A stretch of DNA of 46,504 nt, taken from an uncultured Bacteroidota bacterium (GTDB lineage Bacteria > Bacteroidota > Bacteroidia > Chitinophagales > Chitinophagaceae). Below the pieces are notes generated by a model. The model searched no databases. It saw nothing but the letters and a program-made list of their open reading frames with translations, and was not told the origin of the DNA. Within the stretch, counting starts at the first letter, position 1. Every line of letters begins with the position of its first letter. Made by a program: the position numbers and the translations under genes. Shown piece by piece: positions 1 through 8,412 of the stretch. The DNA is taken from assembly GCA_903875055.1 (NCBI GenBank), contig CAIQUX010000059.1, forward strand, positions 1 through 46,504, in the 5' to 3' direction.

Positions 1-69
1 ATAATCGAATTTCTCGTCTGTTTTCTCAAACGATTCACTTACTTTGAGGGTATACTCAGATTTACTCAT
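1..69 (-). CDS. N-terminal fragment of an unknown protein, cut by the left window edge
   Basis: An open frame on the minus strand starts at the ATG at 69-67 and runs 23 codons without a stop to the window edge. It begins MSKSEYTLKVSESFEK. The composition is rich in Lys, Glu and Ser and looks like the start of a cytoplasmic protein with no signal peptide. The gene lies downstream of tRNA-Val and its terminator on the same strand, so it should have its own promoter in 70-170, although no exact TAnnTTTG was found there. The fragment is too short to assign to a family, and it could be a chance reading frame. Confidence 0.4.
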   Translation of the reverse strand, partial: MSKSEYTLKVSESFEKTDEKFDY

Positions 70-173
70 TTCGCATTTTGTTTGCCCAAAATGTGTCAAG
101 TTTTTTTAGGAGAGGACAAAATGCATCAGCTCGCAGGATATCGGCATCGAGGAAAATAGTACCTAAAATAAAA

Positions 174-199
174 AAGGGTTACCAATTATGGTAACCCTT
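174..199 (-). terminator. Intrinsic terminator downstream of tRNA-Val
   Basis: Perfect 10-bp inverted repeat (arms 174-183 and 190-199, loop AATTAT). On the minus strand it is followed by a run of Ts, so it terminates the tRNA-Val transcript two bases after the mature 3' end. Confidence 0.85.
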
Positions 200-201
200 A
201 G

Positions 202-276
202 TGGGAGCACACGGGTTCGAACCGCGGACCCTCTGCTTGTAAGGCAGATGCTCTGAACCAGCTGAGCTATGCTCCC
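202..276 (-). tRNA. tRNA-Val (anticodon TAC)
   Basis: The minus strand folds as a standard 75-nt tRNA. The acceptor GGGAGCA pairs with TGCTCCC and is followed by discriminator A. The D arm contains AGCTCAGCTGGT. The anticodon stem TCTGC/GCAGA encloses loop CTTACAA with anticodon TAC, and the T arm contains GGTTCGAACCC. CCA is not encoded, so it must be added after transcription. A strong promoter lies upstream at 332-361 and a perfect terminator follows, so this is a single-gene unit. Confidence 0.97.
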
Positions 277-331
277 TGAAAGATGTGTTAAAGAACTAAA
301 CAAGTTAACAGTGTCTCCTTGTTTGGGAGTG

Positions 332-361
332 CAAATATATATGAACAATACCTTATTCCAA
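332..361 (-). promoter_or_regulatory. Promoter of tRNA-Val
   Basis: On the minus strand TTG (361-359), 19 bases, then TATATTTG (339-332): an exact Bacteroidota -33/-7 promoter. It would start transcription about 50 bases before the tRNA. Confidence 0.8.
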
Positions 362-390
362 ATTTTACACCACTAAAATTTGAAATAAAA

Positions 391-757
391 AACTGCAAGT
401 CCATAAGCCGGATTCTGTATCTCCCGAATTTCTTCGGAATCGCTATCATTTATCTACGATGAACATCGCTATCCATCTTTATCTGCCTACCCGTGAATAT
501 CGGGCGAGCCGCCCTCAATCATTCACCTATTTGGCATTTCAGTACGTAAGGTTTACCCGATACATATGTTGCCATACCTACCCGTGAGCTCTTACCTCAC
601 GTTTTCACCCTTATCACGCGAAACGCGTGACGGTTATTTTCTGTGGCACTGTCTGCACGCGAAACGCATGCCCATCCGTTAGGTGGTACGTTGCTCTGTA
701 CTGTCCGGACTTTCCTCCTTGCGCCATAAGCACACGGCGATAGCAGAACTTGCAGTC
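391..757 (-). ncRNA. rnpB: RNase P RNA, bacterial class A
   Basis: The catalytic RNA of ribonuclease P, which cleaves the 5' leader from pre-tRNAs. On the minus strand the hallmark conserved blocks are present: GAGGAAAGTCCGGAC near the 5' end, a GGGTAAACC-type block in the middle, and AGAATCCGGCTTATGGAC near the 3' end. The first bases (GACTGCAAGT) pair with the last (ACTTGCAGTT) to make helix P1, which sets both ends to within a few bases. Length is about 367 nt, normal for the class. A TAnnTTTG element ends five bases before the 5' end and a T-rich stretch follows the 3' end, so it appears to be its own transcription unit. Confidence 0.96.
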
Positions 758-761
758 GGCG

Positions 762-769
762 CAAAACTA
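762..769 (-). promoter_or_regulatory. -7 element of the rnpB promoter
   Basis: TAGTTTTG on the minus strand matches TAnnTTTG exactly and lies about five bases before the predicted RNA 5' end. No clear TTG was seen at the -33 position. Confidence 0.6.
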
Positions 770-847
770 ATGAATTCATTGAGAGGATAAGCAGAAATAG
801 TTGAATACTTCGGCCCCAGGCATATAAAAAAAGACATGTAATAGAAA

Positions 848-875
848 AACGCTGCATTCATGTGAATGCAGCGTT
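848..875 (-). terminator. Intrinsic terminator of the ileS-dksA-like unit
   Basis: A 12-bp perfect stem (848-859 and 864-875) with a four-base loop is followed on the minus strand by TTTTT. It sits 23 bases past the stop codon of the DksA-like gene and separates it from rnpB. Confidence 0.85.
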
Positions 876-898
876 GTCAATATGTTCTCGATTTCAGA

Positions 899-2125
899 CT
901 AGTTTTTCTTGGCGTTCTTCGCTTCGATGCTCAATGTAGCATGAGGTACAGCACGTAAACGGGCTTTGTCGATCAGCTTACCTGTATCACGGCAAATTCC
1001 GTAGGTCTTGTTTTCAATACGTACCAAGGCTTGTTCAAGATGACCGATAAAAGTAATCTGACGGCTGGCCAGTTGGTTGAACTGTTCACGTTCCATAGAG
1101 GCACCTCCGTCTTCGATATTCTGATACTTGTTTTCTGTGTCTTCTGTACCGCCTTCGTCTTTGCGCATGATCACACCTTGGAGGTATTGAAGTTCAGCTT
1201 TTGCAGTTTCCAGCTTTTTAATGATGATATCGCGGAATTCTGCAAGATCGTCATCACTATATCTGAAACTTGGCCCTTCGCTAGCGGGACCCATGTCAAG
1301 GATAGATCGCGTAAATTCAGGCTCATACTTCTTGATATTGCCAGTGTCATTCGATTTTCGTTTCAATTCGGATGTTTTTCTGTGGGCGATTACTTTACCG
1401 GTATCATTCTTTAAGGTGTTACTGGCAAAGGTATTCGTCTTATACACATCCGATTTTTTAGGCAACAGGCTGGTGCTTGAAATCAATGTTTTGGTCGGAG
1501 TCTTTTTTGTTGATTTCGGGGCCGGTTTCTGAACAACCGGTTTTTCGGCAACCACTTTCTTTACTTCTGGTTTTTTTACTGCGGTTTTTTCTGTTTTTTT
1601 CTCAACCACCTTGGCTAATACTTTCGGGGTTGGTTTACTTACAGGGGTTTTACTCACAGGTTTTGGGGTAGGGGTTTTTGTAACCGGTTTTGAAGCGGTT
1701 TTATTTACAGCTGCTTTTGCAGCTGGTTTTGCAACAACTTTCGCAACTGGTTTTGCAGCCGGTTTGGCAACAACTTTAGCGGCTGGTTTCGCACTTGGTT
1801 TTGGACTTTGTTTGGCAGCCGGCGCTGGTTTTTTAACCGCTGGTTTAACTATTGGTTTAGCCGCCGCCTTCTTCGCAACCGGAGTTGGTTTTTTAGCTAC
1901 TGGTTTAGCCACTGGTTTGGCAACAGGTTTAGCCACCGCCTTCTTTGCAACCGGAGTTGGTTTTTTAGCTACTGGTTTGGCAACAGGTTTAGCTACTGGT
2001 TTTTTAGAGGCTGGAGCCGGTTTTTTAGCCACGGGTTTAGCTGCGGGTTTTACTACTTTTTTATCTGCCGGTTTGCCGGTCGGTTTGGCAGAAGCTTTCT
2101 TTAGTGCTGGTTTTTTACTAGCCAT
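899..2125 (-). CDS. TraR/DksA-family protein with a long Lys/Ala/Pro-rich tail
   Basis: 408 aa. Residues 1 to about 230 are almost only Lys, Ala, Pro, Val and Thr in AKPVAKP and KKPTPVAKK repeats, resembling a histone H1 or AlgP-type nucleic-acid-binding tail. A short linker leads to a C-terminal DksA/TraR-type domain of about 140 residues: a coiled-coil helical pair (FRDIIIKKLETAKAEL and onwards) and the end motif YGICRDTGKLIDKARLRAVP. The canonical four-Cys zinc finger is reduced to one Cys, as in many Bacteroidota homologues. Family members bind RNA polymerase in the secondary channel. The ATG is only three bases after the ileS stop, so the two genes are co-transcribed. The basic tail may bind DNA or RNA; that is inference. 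Confidence is high for the family and low for the exact role. Confidence 0.85.
   Translation of the reverse strand: MASKKPALKKASAKPTGKPADKKVVKPAAKPVAKKPAPASKKPVAKPVAKPVAKKPTPVAKKAVAKPVAKPVAKPVAKKPTPVAKKAAAKPIVKPAVKKPAPAAKQSPKPSAKPAAKVVAKPAAKPVAKVVAKPAAKAAVNKTASKPVTKTPTPKPVSKTPVSKPTPKVLAKVVEKKTEKTAVKKPEVKKVVAEKPVVQKPAPKSTKKTPTKTLISSTSLLPKKSDVYKTNTFASNTLKNDTGKVIAHRKTSELKRKSNDTGNIKKYEPEFTRSILDMGPASEGPSFRYSDDDLAEFRDIIIKKLETAKAELQYLQGVIMRKDEGGTEDTENKYQNIEDGGASMEREQFNQLASRQITFIGHLEQALVRIENKTYGICRDTGKLIDKARLRAVPHATLSIEAKNAKKN
1866..2009. repeat. 72-bp tandem duplication inside the Lys/Ala/Pro-rich coding region
   Basis: Two nearly identical blocks begin at 1866 and 1938 (GCCTTCTT then CGCAACC or TGCAACC), an offset of 72 bp or 24 codons. 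The second copy lacks about 12 bases internally. Shorter 12-bp units (Val-Ala-Lys-Pro codons) repeat through 1690-2090. Such in-frame repeats can expand or contract without breaking the frame. Confidence 0.75.
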
Positions 2126-2128
2126 GGC

Positions 2129-5100
2129 CTATTTTGATTTTGTAATATGTACTTTAAGATTATGTTCGTTCACCTCAATGTCAATACCATCCTTGATTTC
2201 AGAGGAAAACGATAATTTTTCTGCTAAAATTTCCGTGCAAATATAGGAATTATAATTATTAAGCGCATTTTTTAATAATTCAAGGTCTTCAACGATCACA
2301 AGGATGCGGTCAGTGAGTTCAAAGTCACTGTCTTTTCTTATTTTTTGAATCTTGTTCACGAATTCACGGGCAGTTCCTTCTTGTTCCAGTTCGGGGGTCA
2401 GAGTGATATCAAGTGCTACTGTCAATGAACCTTTACTGGCTACCAATAATCCAGGAATGTCATCAGAAGTGATTTCGACATCGGTCAAGGAAATGACGAC
2501 AGATTGCTCATTAATGACACGTGTAATCTCAGCTTGTTGCTCTAACAGGTTGATATCAAATGATGTGAATGTAGCAATATCGGCTGCAACGGCTTTCATC
2601 ATAGCGCCCATTTTGGCACCCAGGGTCTTGAAGTTGGCTTTGATCTTCTTTTTTATGATATCGTTGTCGCCTGTAATGAATTCAATCTCTTTGATATTGA
2701 CCTCGTTTTGAATGATATCCTTCACGGCTTCAATTTTCTTCTTTAGCGAGATGTCTACCAATGGAATGATGGCTTTTTGCAGAGGTTGCCTTACTTTGAT
2801 CGAGGCTTTCTTACGAAGCGACAGCAATAGAGAGCAAGCATCCTGTGCTAATTGCATTCGTTCTTCGAGTTCATCATCGATGTCATCCATGATTACATGA
2901 CGAAAATCTGTGAGATGGACCGATTCAGTCATTTCACGGCCTGTGACCTTATTCAGACTGGTAAACAACCAATCGCTGAAAAACGGCGATACAGGTGCAA
3001 TGAGTTTGCAAAGCACTTCAAGACACTCGTATAAAGTCTGATAGGCGGCAATCTTATCGGCTTCATACTCACCTTTCCAGAATCTGCGACGGCAAAGACG
3101 GACATACCAGTTGCTAAGATGTTCATCCACAAACTGATCTATCAGTCGTCCTGCCTTGGTAGGTTCATAATCATCCATATTTTCCTCCACATTCTTAACC
3201 AGCGTATTGAGGGACGAGATTATCCATCGGTCCAGTTCGGGGCGTTGTTTGATAGGGATAAACGCCTCTTTGAAGCTGAATCCGTCAACATTGGCGTAGA
3301 GTGCAAAGAAGCTATATGTATTATAAAGCGTGTTGAACACTTTGCGTTGTGTTTCCTTGATACCTTCGATATCGAATTTAAGACTGTCCCATGGCGAGGC
3401 ATTGGTCACCAGATACCAACGTGTGGCATCGGCACCATACGTATTGATGGTATCAAAAGGGTCAACCACATTGCCCAGACGTTTACTCATCTTGTTTCCG
3501 TTCTTATCAAGAACGAAGCCATTGGCAACAACCGTCTTATAGGCTACTGAGTCAAACAGAAGAACTGCCAGGGCGTGCAGGGTATAGAACCATCCTCGGG
3601 TCTGATCGACTCCTTCAGCAATATAATCGGCCGGGAATGCTTTGACCTTGCCATTAACCATGCTGTCGGCTGCAAACGGGAAATGCCATTGCGCATACGG
3701 CATAGCACCACTGTCGAACCATACATCAATCAGGTCAGGTTCGCGGAACATTTTCTTGCCGGAAGGAGATTTTAATATGACATTATCGATATAAGGTTTG
3801 TGCACGTCTTGCAGGTCTTTTTCTGGACTGTCTTCATGCAGCAGAGATTTAATTTCGTCGATACTGCCGCAACAGACTTCTTCCAATCCATCTTCGGTGC
3901 GCCAAACAGGAAGCGGTGTACCCCAGAAACGGCTACGACTCAGGTTCCAGTCGACCATGTTTTCGAGCCAATTACCGAAACGTCCCTCCCCTGTGGCTTT
4001 AGGCTTCCAGTTGATTGTCTTATTGAGTTCTACCATGCGGTCTTTGACAGCTGTGGTCCGTATGAACCATGCATCGAGCGGATAATAGATGATAGGTTTA
4101 TCGGTACGCCAGCAATGCGGATAGGAGTGTTCATGTTTCTCCACTTTGAAAGCCTGACCTCTTTTTTTCAATTCAATGGAAATGTCCACATTGACATCAA
4201 CATATTCTTTTTCATCCTTGTAGTTTTTTACATAACGGCCACTATATTCTCCGGTGCCGTCGATGAATTTTCCTTCCTTGTCAACGAGGGTTACGATACC
4301 CAGATTGTTCTTTTGTCCGACACGATAATCATCCGCACCAAAGGCAGGTGCCGTGTGCACGATACCTGTACCGTCTTCGGTGGTTACAAAATCGCCAAGC
4401 ACGACCCTGAAAGGATCTCCGCCCGAAAGTTCGGCTTTGTTGGAGTCGAATGGAAGTAATTGTTCATAATGTAAACCTTCTAACTCAGCACCTTTATACA
4501 TCGAAAGAACGGTGTATGGAATCAGTTTTGAATCATTCGTATAAGTGGTGAAGTCAGCGTCTTCTGCTTCGGTCTTGAAATATTTTGAAAGCAGGGCTTC
4601 GGCCAAAATCACATACTGCAATTGATGTGTATATGGATTAAACGTTTTGACAAGCACATAATTGATAGTTGGTCCAACTGTCAGTCCTAAATTAGACGGA
4701 AGTGTCCAAGGGGTCGTAGTCCAGGCCATAAAATAAATATCAGCCGTCAGATCGGCGCTATAAGAAGCAGGGAATTGAACTTTATCATTCGGCATCATTC
4801 GAAACAGTACTGTTGCACTCGTGTCCTTCACATCTTTATAGCAGCCAGGTTGATTCAGCTCATGCGAACTGAGGCCTGTCCCTGCGGCTGGTGAATAAGG
4901 TTGTATCGAAACGCTTTTATATAAATATCCTTTTGAATGCAATGTCTTCAGGCACCACCACAACGATTCGATATAGTTATTTTCGTATGTCACATAAGGG
5001 TCATTCAGGTCAACCCAATATCCCATCTTATGGGTAATCTCATCCCATTTGTCTTTAAATCGTCCTACGGCTTCCCTACATTTCAGGTTGTAATCTTCAA

Positions 5101-5446
5101 CTGAGATTTTTGTACCAATATCTTCTTTGGTAATACCCAGCTCTTTTTCAACGCCCAATTCGATAGGTAATCCATGTGTATCCCAACCTGCTTTTCGGTT
5201 TACCTGAAACCCTTTCATGGTTTTGTAACGACAAACCATATCTTTCAATGTTCGTGAAATGACATGATGGATACCTGGCATACCGTTGGCGCTAGGCGGA
5301 CCCTCATAAAACACGAAAGGTGTTTTGCCGTTGCGGTTACTTACGCTTTTTTCAAACGTGCCTTGTGCCTTCCATCTGGCTAGCATCTCCGATTCGATCG
5401 AAGGCATGTTAAGTTGTTTAGGCAGTATATAGTTGTTTTCTGACAT
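2129..5446 (-). CDS. ileS: Isoleucine--tRNA ligase
   Basis: 1105 aa. Charges tRNA-Ile with isoleucine in the cytoplasm. The class I signature is at residues 50-61 (PPSANGMPGIHH, the HIGH equivalent) and KMSKR is at 652-656. The CP1 editing domain shows TTTPWTLPSN near 243-252 and a GTGIVHTAPAFGADD block near 359-373. The C-terminal anticodon-binding and DUF5915-like regions complete the usual length. The frame is open up to 5554, but the ATG at 5446 (MSENNYILPKQLNMP) is chosen because it aligns with the normal start and because a TAnnTTTG promoter element (5470-5477) lies inside the longer frame. The sequence is of the Bacteroidota type, related to the IleS2/eukaryote-like branch. It is co-transcribed with the DksA-like gene. 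Confidence 0.97.
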   Translation of the reverse strand: MSENNYILPKQLNMPSIESEMLARWKAQGTFEKSVSNRNGKTPFVFYEGPPSANGMPGIHHVISRTLKDMVCRYKTMKGFQVNRKAGWDTHGLPIELGVEKELGITKEDIGTKISVEDYNLKCREAVGRFKDKWDEITHKMGYWVDLNDPYVTYENNYIESLWWCLKTLHSKGYLYKSVSIQPYSPAAGTGLSSHELNQPGCYKDVKDTSATVLFRMMPNDKVQFPASYSADLTADIYFMAWTTTPWTLPSNLGLTVGPTINYVLVKTFNPYTHQLQYVILAEALLSKYFKTEAEDADFTTYTNDSKLIPYTVLSMYKGAELEGLHYEQLLPFDSNKAELSGGDPFRVVLGDFVTTEDGTGIVHTAPAFGADDYRVGQKNNLGIVTLVDKEGKFIDGTGEYSGRYVKNYKDEKEYVDVNVDISIELKKRGQAFKVEKHEHSYPHCWRTDKPIIYYPLDAWFIRTTAVKDRMVELNKTINWKPKATGEGRFGNWLENMVDWNLSRSRFWGTPLPVWRTEDGLEEVCCGSIDEIKSLLHEDSPEKDLQDVHKPYIDNVILKSPSGKKMFREPDLIDVWFDSGAMPYAQWHFPFAADSMVNGKVKAFPADYIAEGVDQTRGWFYTLHALAVLLFDSVAYKTVVANGFVLDKNGNKMSKRLGNVVDPFDTINTYGADATRWYLVTNASPWDSLKFDIEGIKETQRKVFNTLYNTYSFFALYANVDGFSFKEAFIPIKQRPELDRWIISSLNTLVKNVEENMDDYEPTKAGRLIDQFVDEHLSNWYVRLCRRRFWKGEYEADKIAAYQTLYECLEVLCKLIAPVSPFFSDWLFTSLNKVTGREMTESVHLTDFRHVIMDDIDDELEERMQLAQDACSLLLSLRKKASIKVRQPLQKAIIPLVDISLKKKIEAVKDIIQNEVNIKEIEFITGDNDIIKKKIKANFKTLGAKMGAMMKAVAADIATFTSFDINLLEQQAEITRVINEQSVVISLTDVEITSDDIPGLLVASKGSLTVALDITLTPELEQEGTAREFVNKIQKIRKDSDFELTDRILVIVEDLELLKNALNNYNSYICTEILAEKLSFSSEIKDGIDIEVNEHNLKVHITKSK

Positions 5447-5469
5447 AATAGGTAGAAATAAAATGGGTG

Positions 5470-5477
5470 CAAATGTA
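5470..5477 (-). promoter_or_regulatory. -7 element of the ileS promoter
   Basis: TACATTTG on the minus strand, 23 bases before the chosen ATG. The -33 position has TGG rather than TTG. It supports the start at 5446 over the longer frame. Confidence 0.55.
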
Positions 5478-5654
5478 GGAAATTCGGTTTGATAATCCAT
5501 TGTCTCCTGCAGCCGTTTGCCTTGTCCGGAATGAGAGATGTAACAAGGCATCATGTAGGAAGTTGACTATGGGTCTTACACCATTTTGATTAGCCGAATT
5601 ATCATTAGATTACGCAGTCTTCAGTGCACCGCCTTGATGGAAATCTTAAAAAAC

Positions 5655-5681
5655 AAAGGCTGCCTTATTAAAGCAGCCTTT
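5655..5681 (-). terminator. Intrinsic terminator of gltA
   Basis: Nine-bp stem AAAGGCTGC/GCAGCCTTT (5655-5663 and 5673-5681). On the minus strand it is followed by TTTGTTTTTT. It is 20 bases past the citrate synthase stop codon. Confidence 0.85.
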
Positions 5682-5701
5682 ATTTTTTATTAAGAACTGG
5701 A

Positions 5702-7024
5702 TTATTCCAGATTCGGGATTTCTTTATTCAGCCATTGTTTGACCTGTCGGGTTGAAACAGATTTTGGTCTCTCGATAGGGAAGCCATAGACCCTGTCCCA
5801 GCAAAGGCTGGCCAGTACACCCAAGGCTCTTGAAACACCGAACATCACGGTATAGAAATCTTCTTCCACCAGACCATAATGTTTCAGCAAAGCACCAGAG
5901 TGCGCATCAACATTAGGCCAAGGGTTTTTAATTTTACCAAGGCTTTCTAAGATCGGCGGTACCACTTCATACACGTTCCAAACGGTTTGTACCAAAGCGT
6001 CATCGGCACAATACTTCTTGCCAAATTCCATTTGAGCAGTAAATCGAGGATCAGTCTTACGAAGTACAGCATGTCCATAACCAGGAACCACTTTACCATC
6101 GGCCAGTGTTTTCTTTACATAAGTTGCTATCTGGTCTTTGGTTGGTACCTGAGTATATAATTCACGCTGCATTTCTTCAATCCATCGTATTACTTCCTGA
6201 TTAGCCAGACCATGCAAAGGACCGGCCAGGCCATTCATACCGGCTGCAAATGAAAGATATGGATCACTCAGCGCAGAACCGACCAGATGAGTAGCATGAG
6301 CGCTAACATTGCCTCCTTCATGGTCAGCATGTATGGTGAGATACAGACGCATCAATTCGCGGAAACCTTCATCTTCAAATCCAAGCATGTGTGCGAAGTT
6401 GGCAGCCCAGTCAAGCATACCGTTTGGTTGAATATGTTCTCCGTTTTTATATTTACGTCTATAGATATAGGCGGCGATACGAGGAAGACGAGCTATGAGA
6501 TTCATGGTATCTTCGAAGATATAATTCCAATAATCTTTTTTATTGACACCCTCATTATATGCTTTGGCAAATATCGATTCGGTTTGCATGGCCATGATAC
6601 CCACGCCAAATTGTGTCATCGGGTGTGCATGTATAGGCAAGGCTTCAATGGCATCAAAAACATAATTCGGCACATGCGAACGTCGGCCAAATACTGCCGA
6701 AAGATGATCTACATCTTGATGGGTAGGAATTTCTCCGATTAACATCAGATGAAATAATCCTTCAGGCAAAGGTTGCGAACCTCCCTGAGCGTGTGGTAAT
6801 TTTTCAATAAGTTCTGGAATCGAAAAGCCTCTGAAACGAATACCTTCGTTGGCATCGAGCAACGAAGTTTCAGTCACAAGACCAATAATTCCTCTCATGC
6901 CCTGATAAACCTGAGACAGGGTAACAGTATCGACAACGGTATCGCCGTGTTCTTTGATCAGTTGTTTGATTTCGTCAGAAGCTTTTACAGCGGTTTCGTA
7001 GAAATGTTCTTTTAATTTGCCCAT
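5702..7024 (-). CDS. gltA: Citrate synthase, eukaryote-like type
   Basis: 440 aa. Condenses acetyl-CoA and oxaloacetate to citrate at entry to the TCA cycle. The catalytic triad is visible: His271 in GPLHGLANQ, His318 in PGYGHAVLRKTDPRF and Asp373 in NVDAHSG. The N-terminal block LSQVYQGMRGI and the HADHEGGNVSAH segment match the mitochondrial-type enzyme found in many Bacteroidota rather than the NADH-regulated E. coli type. The start is the ATG at 7024 (MGKLKEHFYE). The frame extends to 7060, but a -7 element at 7058-7065 lies there. It is transcribed alone, with its own terminator. Allosteric NADH control is unlikely for this type, but that is family knowledge and not seen here. Confidence 0.96.
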   Translation of the reverse strand: MGKLKEHFYETAVKASDEIKQLIKEHGDTVVDTVTLSQVYQGMRGIIGLVTETSLLDANEGIRFRGFSIPELIEKLPHAQGGSQPLPEGLFHLMLIGEIPTHQDVDHLSAVFGRRSHVPNYVFDAIEALPIHAHPMTQFGVGIMAMQTESIFAKAYNEGVNKKDYWNYIFEDTMNLIARLPRIAAYIYRRKYKNGEHIQPNGMLDWAANFAHMLGFEDEGFRELMRLYLTIHADHEGGNVSAHATHLVGSALSDPYLSFAAGMNGLAGPLHGLANQEVIRWIEEMQRELYTQVPTKDQIATYVKKTLADGKVVPGYGHAVLRKTDPRFTAQMEFGKKYCADDALVQTVWNVYEVVPPILESLGKIKNPWPNVDAHSGALLKHYGLVEEDFYTVMFGVSRALGVLASLCWDRVYGFPIERPKSVSTRQVKQWLNKEIPNLE

Positions 7025-7057
7025 GATAGTGGAATTCAAAAAGTTATAAATTGCGCA

Positions 7058-7065
7058 CAAAAATA
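7058..7065 (-). promoter_or_regulatory. -7 element of the gltA promoter
   Basis: TATTTTTG on the minus strand, 33 bases before the ATG. It is an exact TAnnTTTG match without a clear TTG upstream. Confidence 0.5.
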
Positions 7066-7111
7066 ATCATTCTAAAAGGAATGCCCTAAAATTAGTTTGG
7101 AAATCGAAGAT

Positions 7112-7495
7112 TTATTTTCTGTCGGCTAATGTCTGCCAGATAGAAAGATCAGTCAATACTTGTTGGTAGATGGAATCGAAAAGTTCAGGTCGAGATTTAT
7201 ACCAATCAACGCTTTGTTTGAATTCAATTTCATTGGTTTTGTTTTCCAGCAGGATGGAGGAAATAAATTTTTTCAGAGAATCCTGATTCTTTATTTCAGA
7301 CTTGGTTGAATCTTTAGGTACATATTGGGCGTATGACTCGGCAATATACATTTCTGTGAGAATCTTGCTCATCGTTTCAAGTGGCAAAGGGTCGGACGTC
7401 CTCTCACATGAGATGAGCAAGAACACTGCGAATGAAATCAGGATGAAATTTCTGGCAGGAGGCAATGTCTGTATGTTGTGCAAGTTAAAAATCAT
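7112..7495 (-). CDS. DUF4296 lipoprotein
   Basis: 127 aa. The N-terminus is a lipoprotein signal: a hydrophobic stretch (FILISFAVFLLISC) with the lipobox Cys at residue 30. The mature part contains the DUF4296 pattern, MSKILTEMYIAESYAQ followed by a helical tail. It is an envelope protein of unknown function that is common in Bacteroidota. The ATG overlaps the stop of the PorD-like gene by four bases (ATGA), so it is the last gene of the coaBC cluster. Nothing in the sequence shows a catalytic site. Confidence 0.8.
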   Translation of the reverse strand: MIFNLHNIQTLPPARNFILISFAVFLLISCERTSDPLPLETMSKILTEMYIAESYAQYVPKDSTKSEIKNQDSLKKFISSILLENKTNEIEFKQSVDWYKSRPELFDSIYQQVLTDLSIWQTLADRK

Positions 7496-8412
7496 TTGAG
7501 TAAGGCCTGATATTTAGCGGCATTCGATACGTCGATGGCAGCCAGAATAGGAATGATTTTTTGTTTGTCAACCATACTTGTCTTAGCAAGGAAATTTTGA
7601 ATTTCATCCGCCTTGGCATAGAAAAAGAAACGCATCAGTACACTTGATGGGTTCTCGGTATTCACCCTTTCAAGCATTGGAAAGATGTCGTTCATCGTGT
7701 TGCGTGCAAGTTCGGCATCGGTTGAGAACTGATCGAGTCCAAGTCGGTGATATTTATAAAACAAGGTTCTCATCTCAGCAAACCGGCTGTTGGTTACCTG
7801 ATCGACCAGCCAATACCGGTTGCGTTGGTTTTCTGTAGCCTTCCAGCCCATGATAACTTTCGACTCAGGGGCATTGTTCACGATATTTTGGGCCTTATTA
7901 TAGAATTCAGTACCCCCTTTCAGCGAAAAGCTGTCATAATCGAGGGCCAATATGAAGTAGGTGTAGTAGGCTATCAACGCTGTCAGATTGGACGAGAGTG
8001 CATCAGCACCTGTGATTCGGTTGTCATTAAAATCTAGGCTTTGATATTGGTCGAATTTGATCGCCACATCATTGTCGATATAATTGACCATGGTGGAAGA
8101 GTAAGTGGAATTGAAAACCGGTCTTGTCGCCTGAATATTCAACTTACCAGTATAACCTCCTTCGACCCCATCAATCGGTTTACTTAGAATCAGGGTGAAG
8201 ACACATTCTATTTTTTCTTTAGTTTCGAAATTATCATTGGTCCATTTTCTGCTGTTTACGAAATCGCCTAATGATTTTTCCAGTGTTTTAAACACTTTAG
8301 GGTCGACTCCCTGGATCTGATCGGCTATGACAATGGCTTTGCAGTTTATCTCCTGGGCATAGGAAGACAAACTAGTGATTATAACGGCAAGTGTGAGAAG
8401 TATCTGTTTCAT
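7492..8412 (-). CDS. DUF4835 protein, PorD-like type IX secretion component
   Basis: 306 aa with an N-terminal signal peptide (MKQILLTLAVIITSLSSYAQ), so it is exported. The mature protein shows family hallmarks: EINCKAIVIADQIQGVDPKVF, then SRKWTNDNFETKEKIEC, and a central segment LTALIAYYTYFILALDYDSF. DUF4835 proteins are annotated as PorD of the type IX secretion system; the name is from memory. This fits the T9SS cargo at 18475-20394. It overlaps coaBC by four bases upstream and the DUF4296 gene by four bases downstream, so the three are translationally coupled. The order coaBC-DUF4835 is conserved in the phylum. The molecular role is not certain. Confidence 0.8.
   Translation of the reverse strand: MKQILLTLAVIITSLSSYAQEINCKAIVIADQIQGVDPKVFKTLEKSLGDFVNSRKWTNDNFETKEKIECVFTLILSKPIDGVEGGYTGKLNIQATRPVFNSTYSSTMVNYIDNDVAIKFDQYQSLDFNDNRITGADALSSNLTALIAYYTYFILALDYDSFSLKGGTEFYNKAQNIVNNAPESKVIMGWKATENQRNRYWLVDQVTNSRFAEMRTLFYKYHRLGLDQFSTDAELARNTMNDIFPMLERVNTENPSSVLMRFFFYAKADEIQNFLAKTSMVDKQKIIPILAAIDVSNAAKYQALLK

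Noticed and set aside
64-116. Hairpin-like arms CATTTTG/CAAAATG followed by a T-run, as a plus-strand terminator.
   Set aside because: Only seven weak AT pairs and no plus-strand gene ends before it; it lies where the promoter of the minus-strand fragment would be.
1611-2246. A 211-codon plus-strand frame rich in Gly, Ala, Thr and Phe across the Lys/Ala/Pro-rich gene.
   Set aside because: It is the mirror image of the repeat codons on the minus strand, runs past the start of the real gene and into the ileS 3' end, and shows no promoter or family.
3800-4459. A 219-codon plus-strand frame opposite ileS.
   Set aside because: The frame follows the antisense of a strongly conserved enzyme and has no family pattern.
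5447-5554. A longer ileS start, 36 codons upstream.
   Set aside because: The extra residues do not match the family and the promoter element at 5470-5477 lies inside them.
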